A DNA stretch of 64,000 nt from contig NZ_CP054038.1 of NCBI RefSeq assembly GCF_013282805.1, positions 186,001 to 250,000 of the forward strand, given 5' to 3'. Position numbers and translations under genes: made by a program. The notes beneath the pieces are model-generated. The model had not been told where the DNA came from. It ran no database searches and saw nothing but the letters and a program-made list of their open reading frames with translations. Position 1 is the stretch's first letter. The number at the start of each line of letters is the position of its first letter. Positions 25,652 to 34,431 of the stretch are shown piece after piece. Source of the DNA: Microbacterium hominis. GTDB taxonomy: Bacteria > Actinomycetota > Actinomycetes > Actinomycetales > Microbacteriaceae.

Positions 25652-26629
25652 ATGAGCGTCCCGGCGTCGTCGTCGCCCGATGATCGCATCACGATGCGGT
25701 TCCTGAGTCTTCCTCACGACGCCGCGGCGGGTGGCGCGACCGTCGCCGCCGGCAGCGTGATGGAGTGGATCGACCAGGCCGGATACGCCTGCGCGGTCGG
25801 CTGGAGCGGCAGCTACTGCGTCACCGCATACGTGGGGAACGTGCGGCACGCCTCGCCCATCGCACCCGGGTCGCTGGTGGCGGTGCACGCACGGATCGTG
25901 CACACCGGCACGTCGAGCATGCACGTCGCCGTGACCGTCGAGTCGGCCGACGTGCGCGAGCGCGACTTCACCCCCAACACCACCTGCATCCTCGTCTTCG
26001 TCGCCGTGGGGGACGACCGTCGCCCGGTGAAGGTGCCGCAGTGGCGCCCGTCATCGGAGTCCGATCGCGCCCTCGCCGCAGCGGCCGTCTCGCGCATCCC
26101 CGCCCGCGATGGGATCAAGAAGGCGATGCTCGCGGAGGAGTACACCGACGCAACGGCAGCGCCGCGATCCTCGCTGCGGTTCCTCGCGCCGCCGAGCTCG
26201 GTCAACTTCGGCGGCGCCGCGCATGGCGGCACCGTGATGCGCTGGATCGATGAGGCCGGCTACGCCTGCGCCGCGAGCTGGTCGTCTGCCGACGCCGTGG
26301 CGGTCTACTCCGGCGGCATCCATTTCCTGGCGCCGGTGCGCATCGGCCACATCGTCGAGCTGCACGCGCGGCTCATCTACACCGGGCCGCGCAGCATGCA
26401 CGTCGCCGTGCGGGTGCTCACCGCCGACCCGCGCACACCCGCCGAGACTGCGCTCACGACGCAGTGCCTGCTCGTGTACGTCGACCGTGGCGACGCGGGC
26501 GCGCGACCGGTCCGGCGCTGGGAACCATCGCTGCCCGAGGATGTGCGCCTCACCCGCCACGCCGTCGACCTCATCCATCGGCGCGAGCAGCTCGTGCCGA
26601 TCCCCGCGGAGCTCACGCTGCGCGACTGA
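25652..26629 (+). CDS. Double-hotdog acyl-CoA thioesterase
   Basis: 325 residues with two hotdog domains (about 10-140 and 170-310). Each has the helix MxWIDQ/EAGYACA and a strand SMHVAV, so this is an internal duplication of the YciA/BFIT type. It is predicted to hydrolyse acyl-CoAs in the cytoplasm; chain-length preference is unknown. TATCCT (25640-25645) ends 6 nt before ATG 25652, which suggests a leaderless message. A large nested palindrome (26710-26794) lies downstream. Confidence 0.82.
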   Translation: MSVPASSSPDDRITMRFLSLPHDAAAGGATVAAGSVMEWIDQAGYACAVGWSGSYCVTAYVGNVRHASPIAPGSLVAVHARIVHTGTSSMHVAVTVESADVRERDFTPNTTCILVFVAVGDDRRPVKVPQWRPSSESDRALAAAAVSRIPARDGIKKAMLAEEYTDATAAPRSSLRFLAPPSSVNFGGAAHGGTVMRWIDEAGYACAASWSSADAVAVYSGGIHFLAPVRIGHIVELHARLIYTGPRSMHVAVRVLTADPRTPAETALTTQCLLVYVDRGDAGARPVRRWEPSLPEDVRLTRHAVDLIHRREQLVPIPAELTLRD

Positions 26630-26709
26630 CCCGAAGCGCTCGGACGCCGATGACCGCGGCGGATGCCGCACCTGTCAGCCCGCCGCTCGGCGCGCACCCC
26701 TTTTCAGCA

Positions 26710-26794
26710 GGTCCGGAAACCGGAGGTCTGCACGCTTTCCGGAGCGACGGGGCGAAGCGCTCCGGAAAGCGCCGCGCGATCCGGTTTCCGGACC
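26710..26794. terminator. 85-nt nested palindrome between convergent genes
   Basis: The outer arm GGTCCGGAAACCGGA (26710-26724) pairs perfectly with 26780-26794. After a symmetrical 8x8 internal loop, the inner arm CGCTTTCCGGAGCG (26733-26746) pairs perfectly with 26758-26771 around an 11-nt loop. It is placed between the thioesterase and purD, which converge. Likely a bidirectional terminator or a REP-like element. Confidence 0.65.
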
Positions 26795-26872
26795 CGCCGC
26801 GACGGCGGGGCTAGGGCGCGCCGGCACCGGGGAGTGGATGCCGCGCCCGCCGCAGCGGGTCGCAGCCGCGGA

Positions 26873-28150
26873 TCAGGACTCGACGACGCGCGCGGCGATG
26901 TCGGTGCGGAACTGGCCGCCCTCCAGGCCGATGTGCTCGAGCGCGGAGTAGGTGCGCGAGCGCGCCTCGGCGAACGTCGTTCCGACCCCGACCACGTTGA
27001 GCACCCGGCCGCCGGTCGCGACCAGCCCGTCGCCGGAGTCCGCGGCGGCGGTCGCCGCGTGGGCGACGTGCACGCCGTCGACGCCGGCTGCGGCATCCAG
27101 TCCCGTCAGGGCGCGGCCGGTGACCGGCGACGACGGGTAGCCCTCCGACGCGAGCACGACGGTCACCGCCACCGCGTCGGCGAAGGCCGGGCGCGCGTGG
27201 TCTTCGAGATGACCGGATGCCGCGGACAGCAGCAGCGCGGAGAGCGGGTCGACCAGGCGCGGCAGCACGACCTGGGTCTCCGGGTCGCCGAAGCGGGCGT
27301 TGAACTCGATCACCTTCACGCCGGCTTCGGTGAGGATGAGCCCGGCGTAGAGGAGGCCGATGAACGGCGTGCCCTCGGCGTCGAGCTGGCGGATCACCGG
27401 CTCGGCGATGTCGCGGGTCACGAGGTCGACGAAGGCGTCTTCGCCGCCGAAGCGCTCGAGCAGCCACGGCAGCGGCGAGTACGCTCCCATGCCACCCGTG
27501 TTGGGGCCGGAGTCGCCGTCGCCCAGGCGCTTGAAGTCCTGCGCGGGGCTCAGAGGCAGCACCCGGTCGCCGTCGCTCAGGAAGAACAGCGACACTTCGG
27601 GGCCGGCGAGGAACTCCTCGACGAGCACCGAACCCGACGGCAGGTAGGTGTCGGCGTGGGCAAGGGCTGCGGCGCGGTCCTCGGTGACGATGACGCCCTT
27701 GCCGGCGGCGAGGCCGTCGGCCTTGACCACGTGGGGGGCGCCGAGCTCGTCGAGGGCGGCCTCGACCTCGGCGCGGGTGTGGGCGCGCACCGCGCGACCC
27801 GTGGGCACGCCCGCCGACTCCATGATCCGCTTGGCGAACGCCTTGGACCCCTCGAGCTGCGCGGCCGCCTTGCCGGGGCCGAAGACCGGGATGCCGCGCT
27901 CGCGCAGCGCGTCGGCGACGCCGGCGACCAGTGGCGCCTCGGGGCCGATCACGACGAGTCCGATGTTGTCGGAGAGGGCGAAGGACGTCACGGCGGCCGG
28001 GTCGTTCGCATCGAGCTCGACGATCGTCGCGTCGTTCGCGATGCCCGCGTTGCCGGGAGCGGCGAGGATCTCGTGCCCGGCCTCCTCCGAGAGCAGAGCG
28101 AGGATGATGGCGTGCTCGCGCGCGCCCGAGCCGAGAACCAGGATCTTCAC
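26873..28150 (-). CDS. purD: Phosphoribosylamine-glycine ligase PurD
   Basis: 425 residues, ATP-grasp enzyme for the second step of purine synthesis (PRA plus glycine to GAR). The start VKILVLGSGAREHAI is diagnostic; HVVKADGLAAGKGV is the ATP-grasp loop, and GPNTGGMGAYSP and EFNARFGDPETQ are active-site segments. GTG 28150 is used; the frame extends upstream without homology. It faces away from the SCP-like gene, 54 bp apart. Confidence 0.95.
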   Translation of the reverse strand: MKILVLGSGAREHAIILALLSEEAGHEILAAPGNAGIANDATIVELDANDPAAVTSFALSDNIGLVVIGPEAPLVAGVADALRERGIPVFGPGKAAAQLEGSKAFAKRIMESAGVPTGRAVRAHTRAEVEAALDELGAPHVVKADGLAAGKGVIVTEDRAAALAHADTYLPSGSVLVEEFLAGPEVSLFFLSDGDRVLPLSPAQDFKRLGDGDSGPNTGGMGAYSPLPWLLERFGGEDAFVDLVTRDIAEPVIRQLDAEGTPFIGLLYAGLILTEAGVKVIEFNARFGDPETQVVLPRLVDPLSALLLSAASGHLEDHARPAFADAVAVTVVLASEGYPSSPVTGRALTGLDAAAGVDGVHVAHAATAAADSGDGLVATGGRVLNVVGVGTTFAEARSRTYSALEHIGLEGGQFRTDIAARVVES

Positions 28151-28204
28151 CCGCCCCAGCCTACCGCCGGCCACCGTCGCGGCCCGCGGGCGTAGCGTGG
28201 TCCC

Positions 28205-28573
28205 ATGCCCCGCAAGATCGCCACCGACGAGGGCCGCGCCGCGCTCGCCGCCGTGCGCGCCGCCGCCGAGACGGGCGCCGAACCGGCCCGCACCGACCTC
28301 GCGATGTCGGTGCGCTACCTGCTGCAGCTGCTGGCCGAGAAGGCCCCCGGCCACACGGTGGAGGTGCGCGTGCCCCCGTTCGGCGCGGTGCAGGTCGTCG
28401 AGGGCCCGCGCCACACCCGCGGCACCCCGCCGAACGTGGTCGAGACCGACCCCCGCACGTGGATCGCCCTCGCCCTCGGCGATGAGCGATGGGTGGATGC
28501 CGCGGCGGGCGGCCGCATCGCGGCATCCGGGATCCGCGCCGATGTATCCGACCTGCTTCCCCTGCGCCCCTGA
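28205..28573 (+). CDS. Sterol-carrier-family (SCP2-like) protein
   Basis: 122 residues, belonging to a small actinobacterial family with an SCP2-like lipid-binding fold (MSVRYLLQLLAEKAPGHTVEVRVPPFGAVQVVEGP and a C-terminal DPRTWIALALGDERWVDA segment given here only in outline). Function is unproven; the family is commonly found beside purine genes. TAGCGT (28193-28198) sits exactly 6 nt before ATG 28205, which suggests leaderless transcription. The intergenic space to purD is shared with divergent promoters. Confidence 0.65.
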   Translation: MPRKIATDEGRAALAAVRAAAETGAEPARTDLAMSVRYLLQLLAEKAPGHTVEVRVPPFGAVQVVEGPRHTRGTPPNVVETDPRTWIALALGDERWVDAAAGGRIAASGIRADVSDLLPLRP

Positions 28574-28649
28574 CGCTGCCCCCGCGCAGCCGCCGCCGGG
28601 AACACGGACCGGGGCGCGCCCGCGCCGGAGCAGTGGGACAATGGATGCC

Positions 28650-28985
28650 ATGGGTGAGCAGATCCACGACCACATCGAGACCGTGCACGTGCGCCGTGCC
28701 CCGAAGTTCTCGGTGTTCCTGCTCACCGGGGCCGCGCTCGGGCTGCTCACGGCGATGATCCTCACGTTCGCGTTCGACGGCACGTCGCAGGTCAGCCCCA
28801 ACACCGGCCTCGAGTACTCGCAGGGCCAGGTGTTCGGGTTCCTCGCGCTCATCTGCGTGCCGGTCGGGCTCGCGGTGTTCGGCATGCTCGCCGTGATCCT
28901 CGATCGCCGCGCCTCCGCGCACACGCGCGACATCGAGGTCGACCACGCGACCGTCGAGACCGACGAGCTCCGCGAGAACGACTGA
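28650..28985 (+). CDS. Small two-helix membrane protein, uncharacterised
   Basis: 111 residues. Two membrane segments (about 21-43 and 58-82) with a short extracellular loop containing GTSQVSPNTGLEYSQGQ, and a charged C-terminus (TRDIEVDHATVETDELREND). I know no function. The start ATG 28650 is favoured because GACAAT (28637-28642) lies 7 nt upstream as a leaderless -10. ATG 28641 would overlap that element, although a GGAG stands 10 nt before it. It converges with the next gene. Confidence 0.6.
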   Translation: MGEQIHDHIETVHVRRAPKFSVFLLTGAALGLLTAMILTFAFDGTSQVSPNTGLEYSQGQVFGFLALICVPVGLAVFGMLAVILDRRASAHTRDIEVDHATVETDELREND

Positions 28986-29001
28986 GACCCGCCGGCCCCC
29001 G

Positions 29002-29607
29002 TCAGGCGAGCTCGGCGATGATCGGGTGGATCGCCGCGTCGAACGCGGCGACGTCGCCCCGCAGCCCGTCGGTGACGGCCACGGTGAGCGAGCCGATCCA
29101 CCACACGCCGCGCTGATTGAGCGGCAGCACCTGCACGTTCAGTTCGAACGAGTGCGCCCGACGGCCCACCTGGCGCTCATGCTCGGCGATCGCGCTCGCG
29201 TAGGCCCGGTACGCGGAGTGCGTGGCCGCGTCGCGGGCGTAGCGCGCGTGCGCGGACTGCGCGAAGGCGACCGCCTCGGCCGCGTGCGGCGCGAACGCGC
29301 GGCGCAGCTGTTCGGCACCGGTGCTCGGAAGCACGACATGGGTGCCGAAGCCGTCGACGAGATCGAGCGGCACCGGCGACGGGTGCGCCTGAGGCTCGAC
29401 CGTGATCGCCCAGTACTCGCGCCACTGACGTTCGAGGGCGTCCTGCACGGATTCGCTGCGGTCGTTCGCGCGCGGAGGGATGCCGCGCAGATGCGGCAGC
29501 TCGTCGGGGGAGCGGATGCCCAGCACCTGGCGCAGATAGAGGGCGATGAGCACCGGCTGACTCGCGTCCTCGCGGATCAGCCATTCCGGGGTTCCGGCGG
29601 CGCCCAT
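29002..29607 (-). CDS. Conserved hypothetical protein
   Basis: 201 residues, no membrane segment and no motif that I recognise. The middle is rich in Ala and His (AFAPHAAEAVAFAQSAHARYARDAATHSAYRAY region), the rest mixed alpha/beta. TACAAT lies 7 nt ahead of ATG 29607, which suggests a leaderless message; ATG 29616 in the same frame would overlap that hexamer. The neighbour downstream is convergent. Coding is supported by codon position GC pattern and the absence of a better frame, not by a known family. Confidence 0.55.
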   Translation of the reverse strand: MGAAGTPEWLIREDASQPVLIALYLRQVLGIRSPDELPHLRGIPPRANDRSESVQDALERQWREYWAITVEPQAHPSPVPLDLVDGFGTHVVLPSTGAEQLRRAFAPHAAEAVAFAQSAHARYARDAATHSAYRAYASAIAEHERQVGRRAHSFELNVQVLPLNQRGVWWIGSLTVAVTDGLRGDVAAFDAAIHPIIAELA

Positions 29608-29742
29608 GGCGAACATTGTAGGACGGGTGCCGCCGCGTTGGGCCGGTCTCTCGGGATCGCCGGGAACGCAGCGCCGCGGGTGAACGCCGAGGTGGGCCCA
29701 GGCCCGGCATCCGTCCAGGTACAGCGCAGGTAGTCTTGTCGG

Positions 29743-30876
29743 GTGGCCTCCCCTTCTCGTGACGCCTCTGCCAACCCCTATACCGAAGCGGGGGTGGACA
29801 CTGCCGCCGGCGACCTCGCCGTCGAGCTGATGAAGTCCGCCGTCCGCCGAACCCACGGACCCGAGGTCCTGGGCGGTGTCGGCGGGTTCGCCGGGCTCTT
29901 CGACGCCAGCGCGCTGCGCTCCTACGCCAAGCCGCTCCTGGCGACCTCGACCGACGGCGTCGGCACGAAGGTCGCGATCGCGCAGGCGATCGACAAGCAC
30001 GACACGATCGGGCTCGACCTGGTCGGCATGGTCGTCGACGACATCGTCGTGGTGGGCGCGAAGCCCCTGTTCATGACGGACTACATCGCGTGCGGCAAGG
30101 TCTTCCCCGAGCGCATCGCCGACATCGTGCGCGGCATCGCGCAGGGCGCGGCCGAGACGGGCACGGCCCTCGTCGGCGGCGAGACGGCCGAGCACCCGGG
30201 TCTGCTGGGCCTGAACGACTACGACGTCGCGGGGGCCGCGACGGGCGTGGTCGAGGCCGATGCCGTGCTCGGCGCCGAGCGCGTGCGCCCGGGCGATGTC
30301 GTGCTGGCGCTCGCGAGCAGCGGGCTGCACTCCAACGGCTACTCGCTCGTGCGCCACATCGCGGCCGGCGCCGGCATCCAGTACGGCGACAATGCGGCCG
30401 ACTTCGGGACGACGTGGGGTGAGGCCCTGCTGGAGCCCACGCGCCTCTACACCCGGCCCCTCCTGCGACTCATCGCGGAGATCGGCGACGGGGTCCACTC
30501 GCTCAGCCACGTGACCGGCGGCGGCATCGCGGCCAACCTCGCGCGCGTGCTGCCGCGGGGCACATGGGTCGACGTCGACCGCTCGACCTGGTCGCCGCCG
30601 CCCGTCTTCCGCGTGCTGGCAGACCTGGGCGGTCTCGACCTCGCCGCGACCGAGGGCACCTGGAACCTCGGCATCGGCTTCCTCGCGGTGGTGTCGGCCG
30701 ACAAGGCCGATGCGGCCACGACCGCTCTCGCGGGTGAGGGCATCGCGACCTGGCAGGTGGGTGTCGTCGGCGACGGCCCGCTCCCCGCCGGCGATTTCGA
30801 ACAGGGCGCGAAGGGCGTCGACGGCGGTGCCGTGCGCCTCGTCGGCGCCTACGGCACGGACAACGGAGCGAAGTAA
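29743..30876 (+). CDS. purM: AIR synthetase PurM
   Basis: 377 residues, phosphoribosylformylglycinamidine cyclo-ligase, converting FGAM to AIR in the fifth step. Hallmarks are YTEAGVDTAAGD near the start, LLATSTDGVGTK, DLVGMVVDDIVVVGAKPLF, VGGETAEHPG, SSGLHSNGYSLVR and HVTGGGIAANLARVLP. The GTG start at 29743 lies 6 nt after TAGTCT, so it is probably leaderless. purF begins 6 nt after its stop, forming a purMF operon. Confidence 0.95.
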   Translation: MASPSRDASANPYTEAGVDTAAGDLAVELMKSAVRRTHGPEVLGGVGGFAGLFDASALRSYAKPLLATSTDGVGTKVAIAQAIDKHDTIGLDLVGMVVDDIVVVGAKPLFMTDYIACGKVFPERIADIVRGIAQGAAETGTALVGGETAEHPGLLGLNDYDVAGAATGVVEADAVLGAERVRPGDVVLALASSGLHSNGYSLVRHIAAGAGIQYGDNAADFGTTWGEALLEPTRLYTRPLLRLIAEIGDGVHSLSHVTGGGIAANLARVLPRGTWVDVDRSTWSPPPVFRVLADLGGLDLAATEGTWNLGIGFLAVVSADKADAATTALAGEGIATWQVGVVGDGPLPAGDFEQGAKGVDGGAVRLVGAYGTDNGAK

Positions 30877-30882
30877 CACCAC

Positions 30883-32343
30883 ATGTGCGGAATCGTCGGG
30901 ATGGTGGGGCGCGAGCCCGTCAACCAGGAGATCTACGACTCGCTCCTTCTGCTGCAGCACCGCGGCCAGGACTCCACCGGCATCGCCACTGCGGAACGCA
31001 GCGGCAGCGTGCACATGCACAAGGCCCGCGGCCAGGTGCGCGAGGCGTTCCGCACCCGCGACATGCGCAACCTCCTGGGTGAGGTGGGCCTCGGCCACGT
31101 GCGGTACGCGACGAAGGGCACGGCGACCAGCGAGGAGGAGGCGCAGCCCTTCTACGTGAACGCGCCGTACGGCATCGTGCTGGTGCACAACGGCAACCTC
31201 ACCAACACCCGAGAGCTGACCGAGGAGCTGTTCCGCAAGGATCGCCGTCACCTCAACACGAGCTCCGACACCGAGCTGCTGGTGAACGTGCTCGCCAACG
31301 AGCTGCAGTCGTCGATCTCGGGCTTGCAGCTCGATCCCGAGCAGGTCTTCCACGCCGTCACGCGCGTGCACGAGCGTGTCGAGGGTTCGTACGCGGCGAT
31401 CGCGCTCATCGCTGGCTACGGCCTGCTCGCGTTCCGCGATCCGTTCGGCATCCGTCCGCTCATCCTCGGCACCCGTAAGAACTCCGACGGCCGCTATGAC
31501 TGGGTCGTCACGAGCGAGTCGCTCGTGCTCGAGAACGGCGAGTTCGAGGTCGTGCGCGACGTCGAGCCCGGCGAGGCCGTGTTCATCGACGTGGAGGGCA
31601 ACCTTCACACCCGTCGGTGCGCACCGGATGCCACGCTCGCCCCGTGCTCGTTCGAGTACGTCTACCTCGCGCGGCCGGACTCCATCATGAACGGCATCTC
31701 GGTGTACGAGGCGCGGCTGCGCATGGGTGAGCGCCTGGCCGACACGATCGCCAAGTACACGCCGGCGGGTGCGATCGACGTGGTCATGCCCATCCCCGAC
31801 TCCTCGCGCCCCGCCGCGATGCAGGTGGCCCGCAAGCTCGGCATCGAGTATCGCGAGGGCTTCTACAAGAACCGCTACGTCGGCCGCACGTTCATCATGC
31901 CGGGTCAGGCGGTGCGCAAGAAGAGCGTGCGCCAGAAGCTCAACGCGATGTCGACCGAGTTCAAGGGCAAGAACGTCCTGCTGATCGATGACTCGATCGT
32001 GCGCGGGACGACCTCCAAGCAGATCATCCAGATGGCCCGGGATGCCGGTGCCAAGAGCGTCACCTTCGCGTCGGCCGCACCGCCCGTGCGCTACCCCCAC
32101 GTGTACGGCATCAACATGCCTTCGCGCGAGGAGCTCGTCGCGCACGGCCGCACGATCCCGGAGATCGCGGAGGAGCTCGGCGCGGACTTCGTCGTGTACC
32201 AGGAGGTCGAGGACCTCAAGGCCGCGATCCTGGAGGGCACCGACATCGAAGACCTCGACATGAGCTGCTTCGACGGCCGGTACGTCACCGGCACGGTGAC
32301 CGACGAGTACCTCGCCTGGGTCGAGGGCTCGCAGGAAAGCTGA
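30883..32343 (+). CDS. purF: Amidophosphoribosyltransferase PurF (E. coli-like, cluster-less type)
   Basis: 486 residues, first committed enzyme of purine synthesis (PRPP plus glutamine to phosphoribosylamine). The N-terminal MCGIVG supplies nucleophile Cys2 without a propeptide; the PRPP loop is VLLIDDSIVRGTTS. Two of the four cysteines that bind the 4Fe-4S cluster in Bacillus-type PurF appear absent: RYPHVYGIN stands where that type has HPCFYGID, and DMSCFDGRY where it has a CxxCF motif. Overall it resembles E. coli PurF. Second gene of purMF. AGGAAAG near its end seems to serve the next gene. Confidence 0.95.
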   Translation: MCGIVGMVGREPVNQEIYDSLLLLQHRGQDSTGIATAERSGSVHMHKARGQVREAFRTRDMRNLLGEVGLGHVRYATKGTATSEEEAQPFYVNAPYGIVLVHNGNLTNTRELTEELFRKDRRHLNTSSDTELLVNVLANELQSSISGLQLDPEQVFHAVTRVHERVEGSYAAIALIAGYGLLAFRDPFGIRPLILGTRKNSDGRYDWVVTSESLVLENGEFEVVRDVEPGEAVFIDVEGNLHTRRCAPDATLAPCSFEYVYLARPDSIMNGISVYEARLRMGERLADTIAKYTPAGAIDVVMPIPDSSRPAAMQVARKLGIEYREGFYKNRYVGRTFIMPGQAVRKKSVRQKLNAMSTEFKGKNVLLIDDSIVRGTTSKQIIQMARDAGAKSVTFASAAPPVRYPHVYGINMPSREELVAHGRTIPEIAEELGADFVVYQEVEDLKAAILEGTDIEDLDMSCFDGRYVTGTVTDEYLAWVEGSQES

Positions 32344-32345
32344 CG

Positions 32346-33575
32346 CTGACCACGCCGCGGCCCCTCTGGCACGGGCGAGCGCTCGCGCTCGTCGGCATCG
32401 TGCTGTTCGCCTTCTCGCTGCGGTCGGCGGTGGCATCCCTCTCCCCGCTGTTCGGCCTCATCGCGGCGGACTTCCCGGTCTCGTCGGCGGTCATCGGCCT
32501 GATCGGCACCGCGCCGGCGGTCTGCTACGCCGTCTTCGGTCTGCTGACACCGGCGCTCGAGCGCCGGTTCGGCCTCGAGAAGCTCGCATCAGCGGCCATG
32601 GCCGTCGTGGCGATCGGCCTCATCGCGCGCAGCCTCGCACCGAACTCCGGGCTCCTGCTCGCGGGAACCGCGCTCGTGTTCGCCGGCGTCGGCAGCGGCA
32701 ACGTCCTGCTTCCGCCGCTGGTGAAGCGCTACTTCCCCGATCGCATCGGGCTGATGACGTCACTGTTCTCGACCACGATGGCGGTCGCCTCGTTCGTGCC
32801 CCCGCTGCTTGCGGTGCCGATCGCCGACGCGACGTCATGGCGTCTGTCGCTGGGTCTGTGGGCGGTGTTCGCGGCGGCGGCGATCATCCCGTGGGTGACC
32901 ATGATCCTGCGCCGGCCGATCGCCGGCCCCGTCGACGACGACGACATCGAGCAGCCCAGCCCCCGTGTGTTCGGTCGCCTGTGGCGACTGCCGACCGCGT
33001 GGGCCCTCATGTTCGGGCTGGTGGTGTCGAGCTCCATCGCCTACACGTCGTTCGCCTGGCTGCCGACGCTTCTCATCGACACGGCCGGTGTCACACCGGC
33101 CGGCGCCGGTGCACTGCTGGCCCTGTTCGCCTCGATGGGCCTGCCGTGCTCGGTGCTGGTGCCGCTGCTGGTGACGCGGTGGAACGCCACCCTGCCGCTT
33201 TTCCTCACGGCGTTCGCCGCGGGGGTCGTCGCCGTCGCGGGGCTGATCGTCGCGCCGGCGGCCGCACCGTGGCTCTGGGTGACGCTGCTGGGCATCGCGA
33301 CGCTCACGTTCCCGCTCGTGCTCGTGCTGATCGGACTGCGCACCCGCACCCACGAGGGCTCTGTCGCGCTGAGCGGGTTCGTGCAGAGCATCGGCTACGC
33401 GGTCACGGCGATCGTGCCTCTGGGCTTCGGTCTGCTCCACGAGGCGACCGGGTCATGGAACGGGCCGCTCCTGGTGCTCGCGGTCGTCATCACGGCGGCG
33501 GTGCCGGCCGGCGTCGTCGCCGCGCGACCCCGCACGATCGAGGACGAATGGGAGCTCCGTCGCGGCACCTGGTGA
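32346..33575 (+). CDS. CynX/NimT-type MFS transporter
   Basis: About 409 residues and 12 membrane segments, in the CynX/NimT (cyanate/nitroimidazole) group of the major facilitator superfamily; substrate unknown. The start is unusual. A GTG at 32400 would remove half of helix 1 (ALALVGIVLFAFSLRSAVAS), while no ATG, GTG or TTG lies further upstream in frame. CTG 32346, 6 nt after AGGAAAG and 2 nt after the purF stop, restores a normal N-terminus, so translation may begin at CTG and be coupled to purF. Confidence 0.72.
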   Translation: MTTPRPLWHGRALALVGIVLFAFSLRSAVASLSPLFGLIAADFPVSSAVIGLIGTAPAVCYAVFGLLTPALERRFGLEKLASAAMAVVAIGLIARSLAPNSGLLLAGTALVFAGVGSGNVLLPPLVKRYFPDRIGLMTSLFSTTMAVASFVPPLLAVPIADATSWRLSLGLWAVFAAAAIIPWVTMILRRPIAGPVDDDDIEQPSPRVFGRLWRLPTAWALMFGLVVSSSIAYTSFAWLPTLLIDTAGVTPAGAGALLALFASMGLPCSVLVPLLVTRWNATLPLFLTAFAAGVVAVAGLIVAPAAAPWLWVTLLGIATLTFPLVLVLIGLRTRTHEGSVALSGFVQSIGYAVTAIVPLGFGLLHEATGSWNGPLLVLAVVITAAVPAGVVAARPRTIEDEWELRRGTW

Positions 33576-33648
33576 CGCGCACGCGACGCTCGGCGAAAGA
33601 GCCGGGAACTCACAGCCGGTTCGCGAGGTCGGGTGTTACTTTCGGCCC

Positions 33649-34053
33649 GTGACGTCCGATGCGACTTCGACGATGACGATGCGCAGCAGCATCCCGCCCT
33701 CGCACCTCGAGCGCGCGGTGCGCGCGGAGATCGTGCGCGCAGAGAGCCCCGAGCGGCCGATCCGCCGCTTCATGCGCCGGGCCCGCGAGTGGGTGGCGGC
33801 GCATCCGCGGGTGGAGGTCGCGTACAAGGTCGCCGTCGCGATCGTCGGCGGCATGCTCGCCGTCGGCGGACTCATCCTGGTGCCGCTGCCCGGGCCGGGG
33901 TGGCTCGTCGTGTTCCTGGGCCTGGCGGTGCTCGGCACCGAGTTCCACTGGGCGCGGCGCATCGCCGCGTGGCTCAAGCGCATGCTCGACAGGTTCTGGA
34001 CCTGGTGGCGCGCCCGGCGCGCGCGAAAGGCCGCCGCAAAGGCGGCGGCCTAG
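33649..34053 (+). CDS. TIGR02611-family membrane protein
   Basis: 134 residues. A basic cytoplasmic N-terminus is followed by a hydrophobic hairpin (about 63-102) holding the family motif LVPLPGPGWLVVFLGLAVLG, then an Arg/Lys/Ala-rich tail. Related to PGPGW transmembrane proteins of unknown role. A TTACTT-like element 6-7 nt before GTG 33649 suggests a leaderless message. It converges on the DUF3073 gene with only 16 bp between stops. Confidence 0.68.
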   Translation: MTSDATSTMTMRSSIPPSHLERAVRAEIVRAESPERPIRRFMRRAREWVAAHPRVEVAYKVAVAIVGGMLAVGGLILVPLPGPGWLVVFLGLAVLGTEFHWARRIAAWLKRMLDRFWTWWRARRARKAAAKAAA

Positions 34054-34082
34054 CGGACGGGGGAGAAGGCTACGCCTTCTCC
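34029..34082. terminator. Back-to-back hairpins at two converging stop codons
   Basis: GGCCGCCGC-AAAG-GCGGCGGCC (34029-34050) ends in the TIGR02611 gene. GGAGAAGGC-TAC-GCCTTCTCC (34062-34082) spans the DUF3073 stop codon. Each stem is 9 bp and perfect. They are likely terminators for opposite strands embedded in coding ends. Confidence 0.6.
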
Positions 34083-34252
34083 ATTTCGTCTTCGTCTTCG
34101 TCGTCGTACTGGTCGGCCCACTTGTCGACGTACTCGTCTTCCGAGTGGTGTCCGAGTTCGCGCTCGAGCGCGCCGAAGTTGACACTGTAGGTGTCGTACT
34201 TCAGTTCACGGGCGATCTTGGTGTGCTTCGCCTTCTGACGGCCACGCCCCAT
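34070..34252 (-). CDS. DUF3073 family small acidic-tail protein
   Basis: 60 residues. MGRGRQKAKHTKIARELKY opens the protein and the C-terminus is acidic (DQYDDEDEDEMEKA), the usual form of this actinobacterial family, which has no known function. The basic head and acidic tail suggest an RNA- or protein-binding factor. GAGGGGG stands 6 nt before ATG 34252; longer in-frame upstream sequence is not homologous. Confidence 0.85.
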   Translation of the reverse strand: MGRGRQKAKHTKIARELKYDTYSVNFGALERELGHHSEDEYVDKWADQYDDEDEDEMEKA

Positions 34253-34431
34253 GCGAGACCCCCTCATTTCAGACTCGCGGGTTGTGAGCGTCTGTCCGCT
34301 GCTCCAACCCGGGCATTCACGTATCCGGCATCCGCGGCCGGCAAGAGTAGCATTCAGGATATCACGGCACCTCGTATCGCAGACGGTGACGCGGGCTGCT
34401 GAAGACGACGACGCGAAAGGGGCGGGGACGT

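Noticed and set aside
30883-30900. A removable PurF propeptide as in Bacillus-type enzymes.
   Set aside because: The start codon is followed directly by CGIVG, so Cys2 is exposed by methionine removal alone, and the short gap to purM leaves no room for a propeptide.
29002-32436. A 1144-residue minus-strand open frame whose end coincides with the hypothetical gene at 29002.
   Set aside because: Only the last about 200 residues are plausible. The upstream part is antisense to purM and purF.
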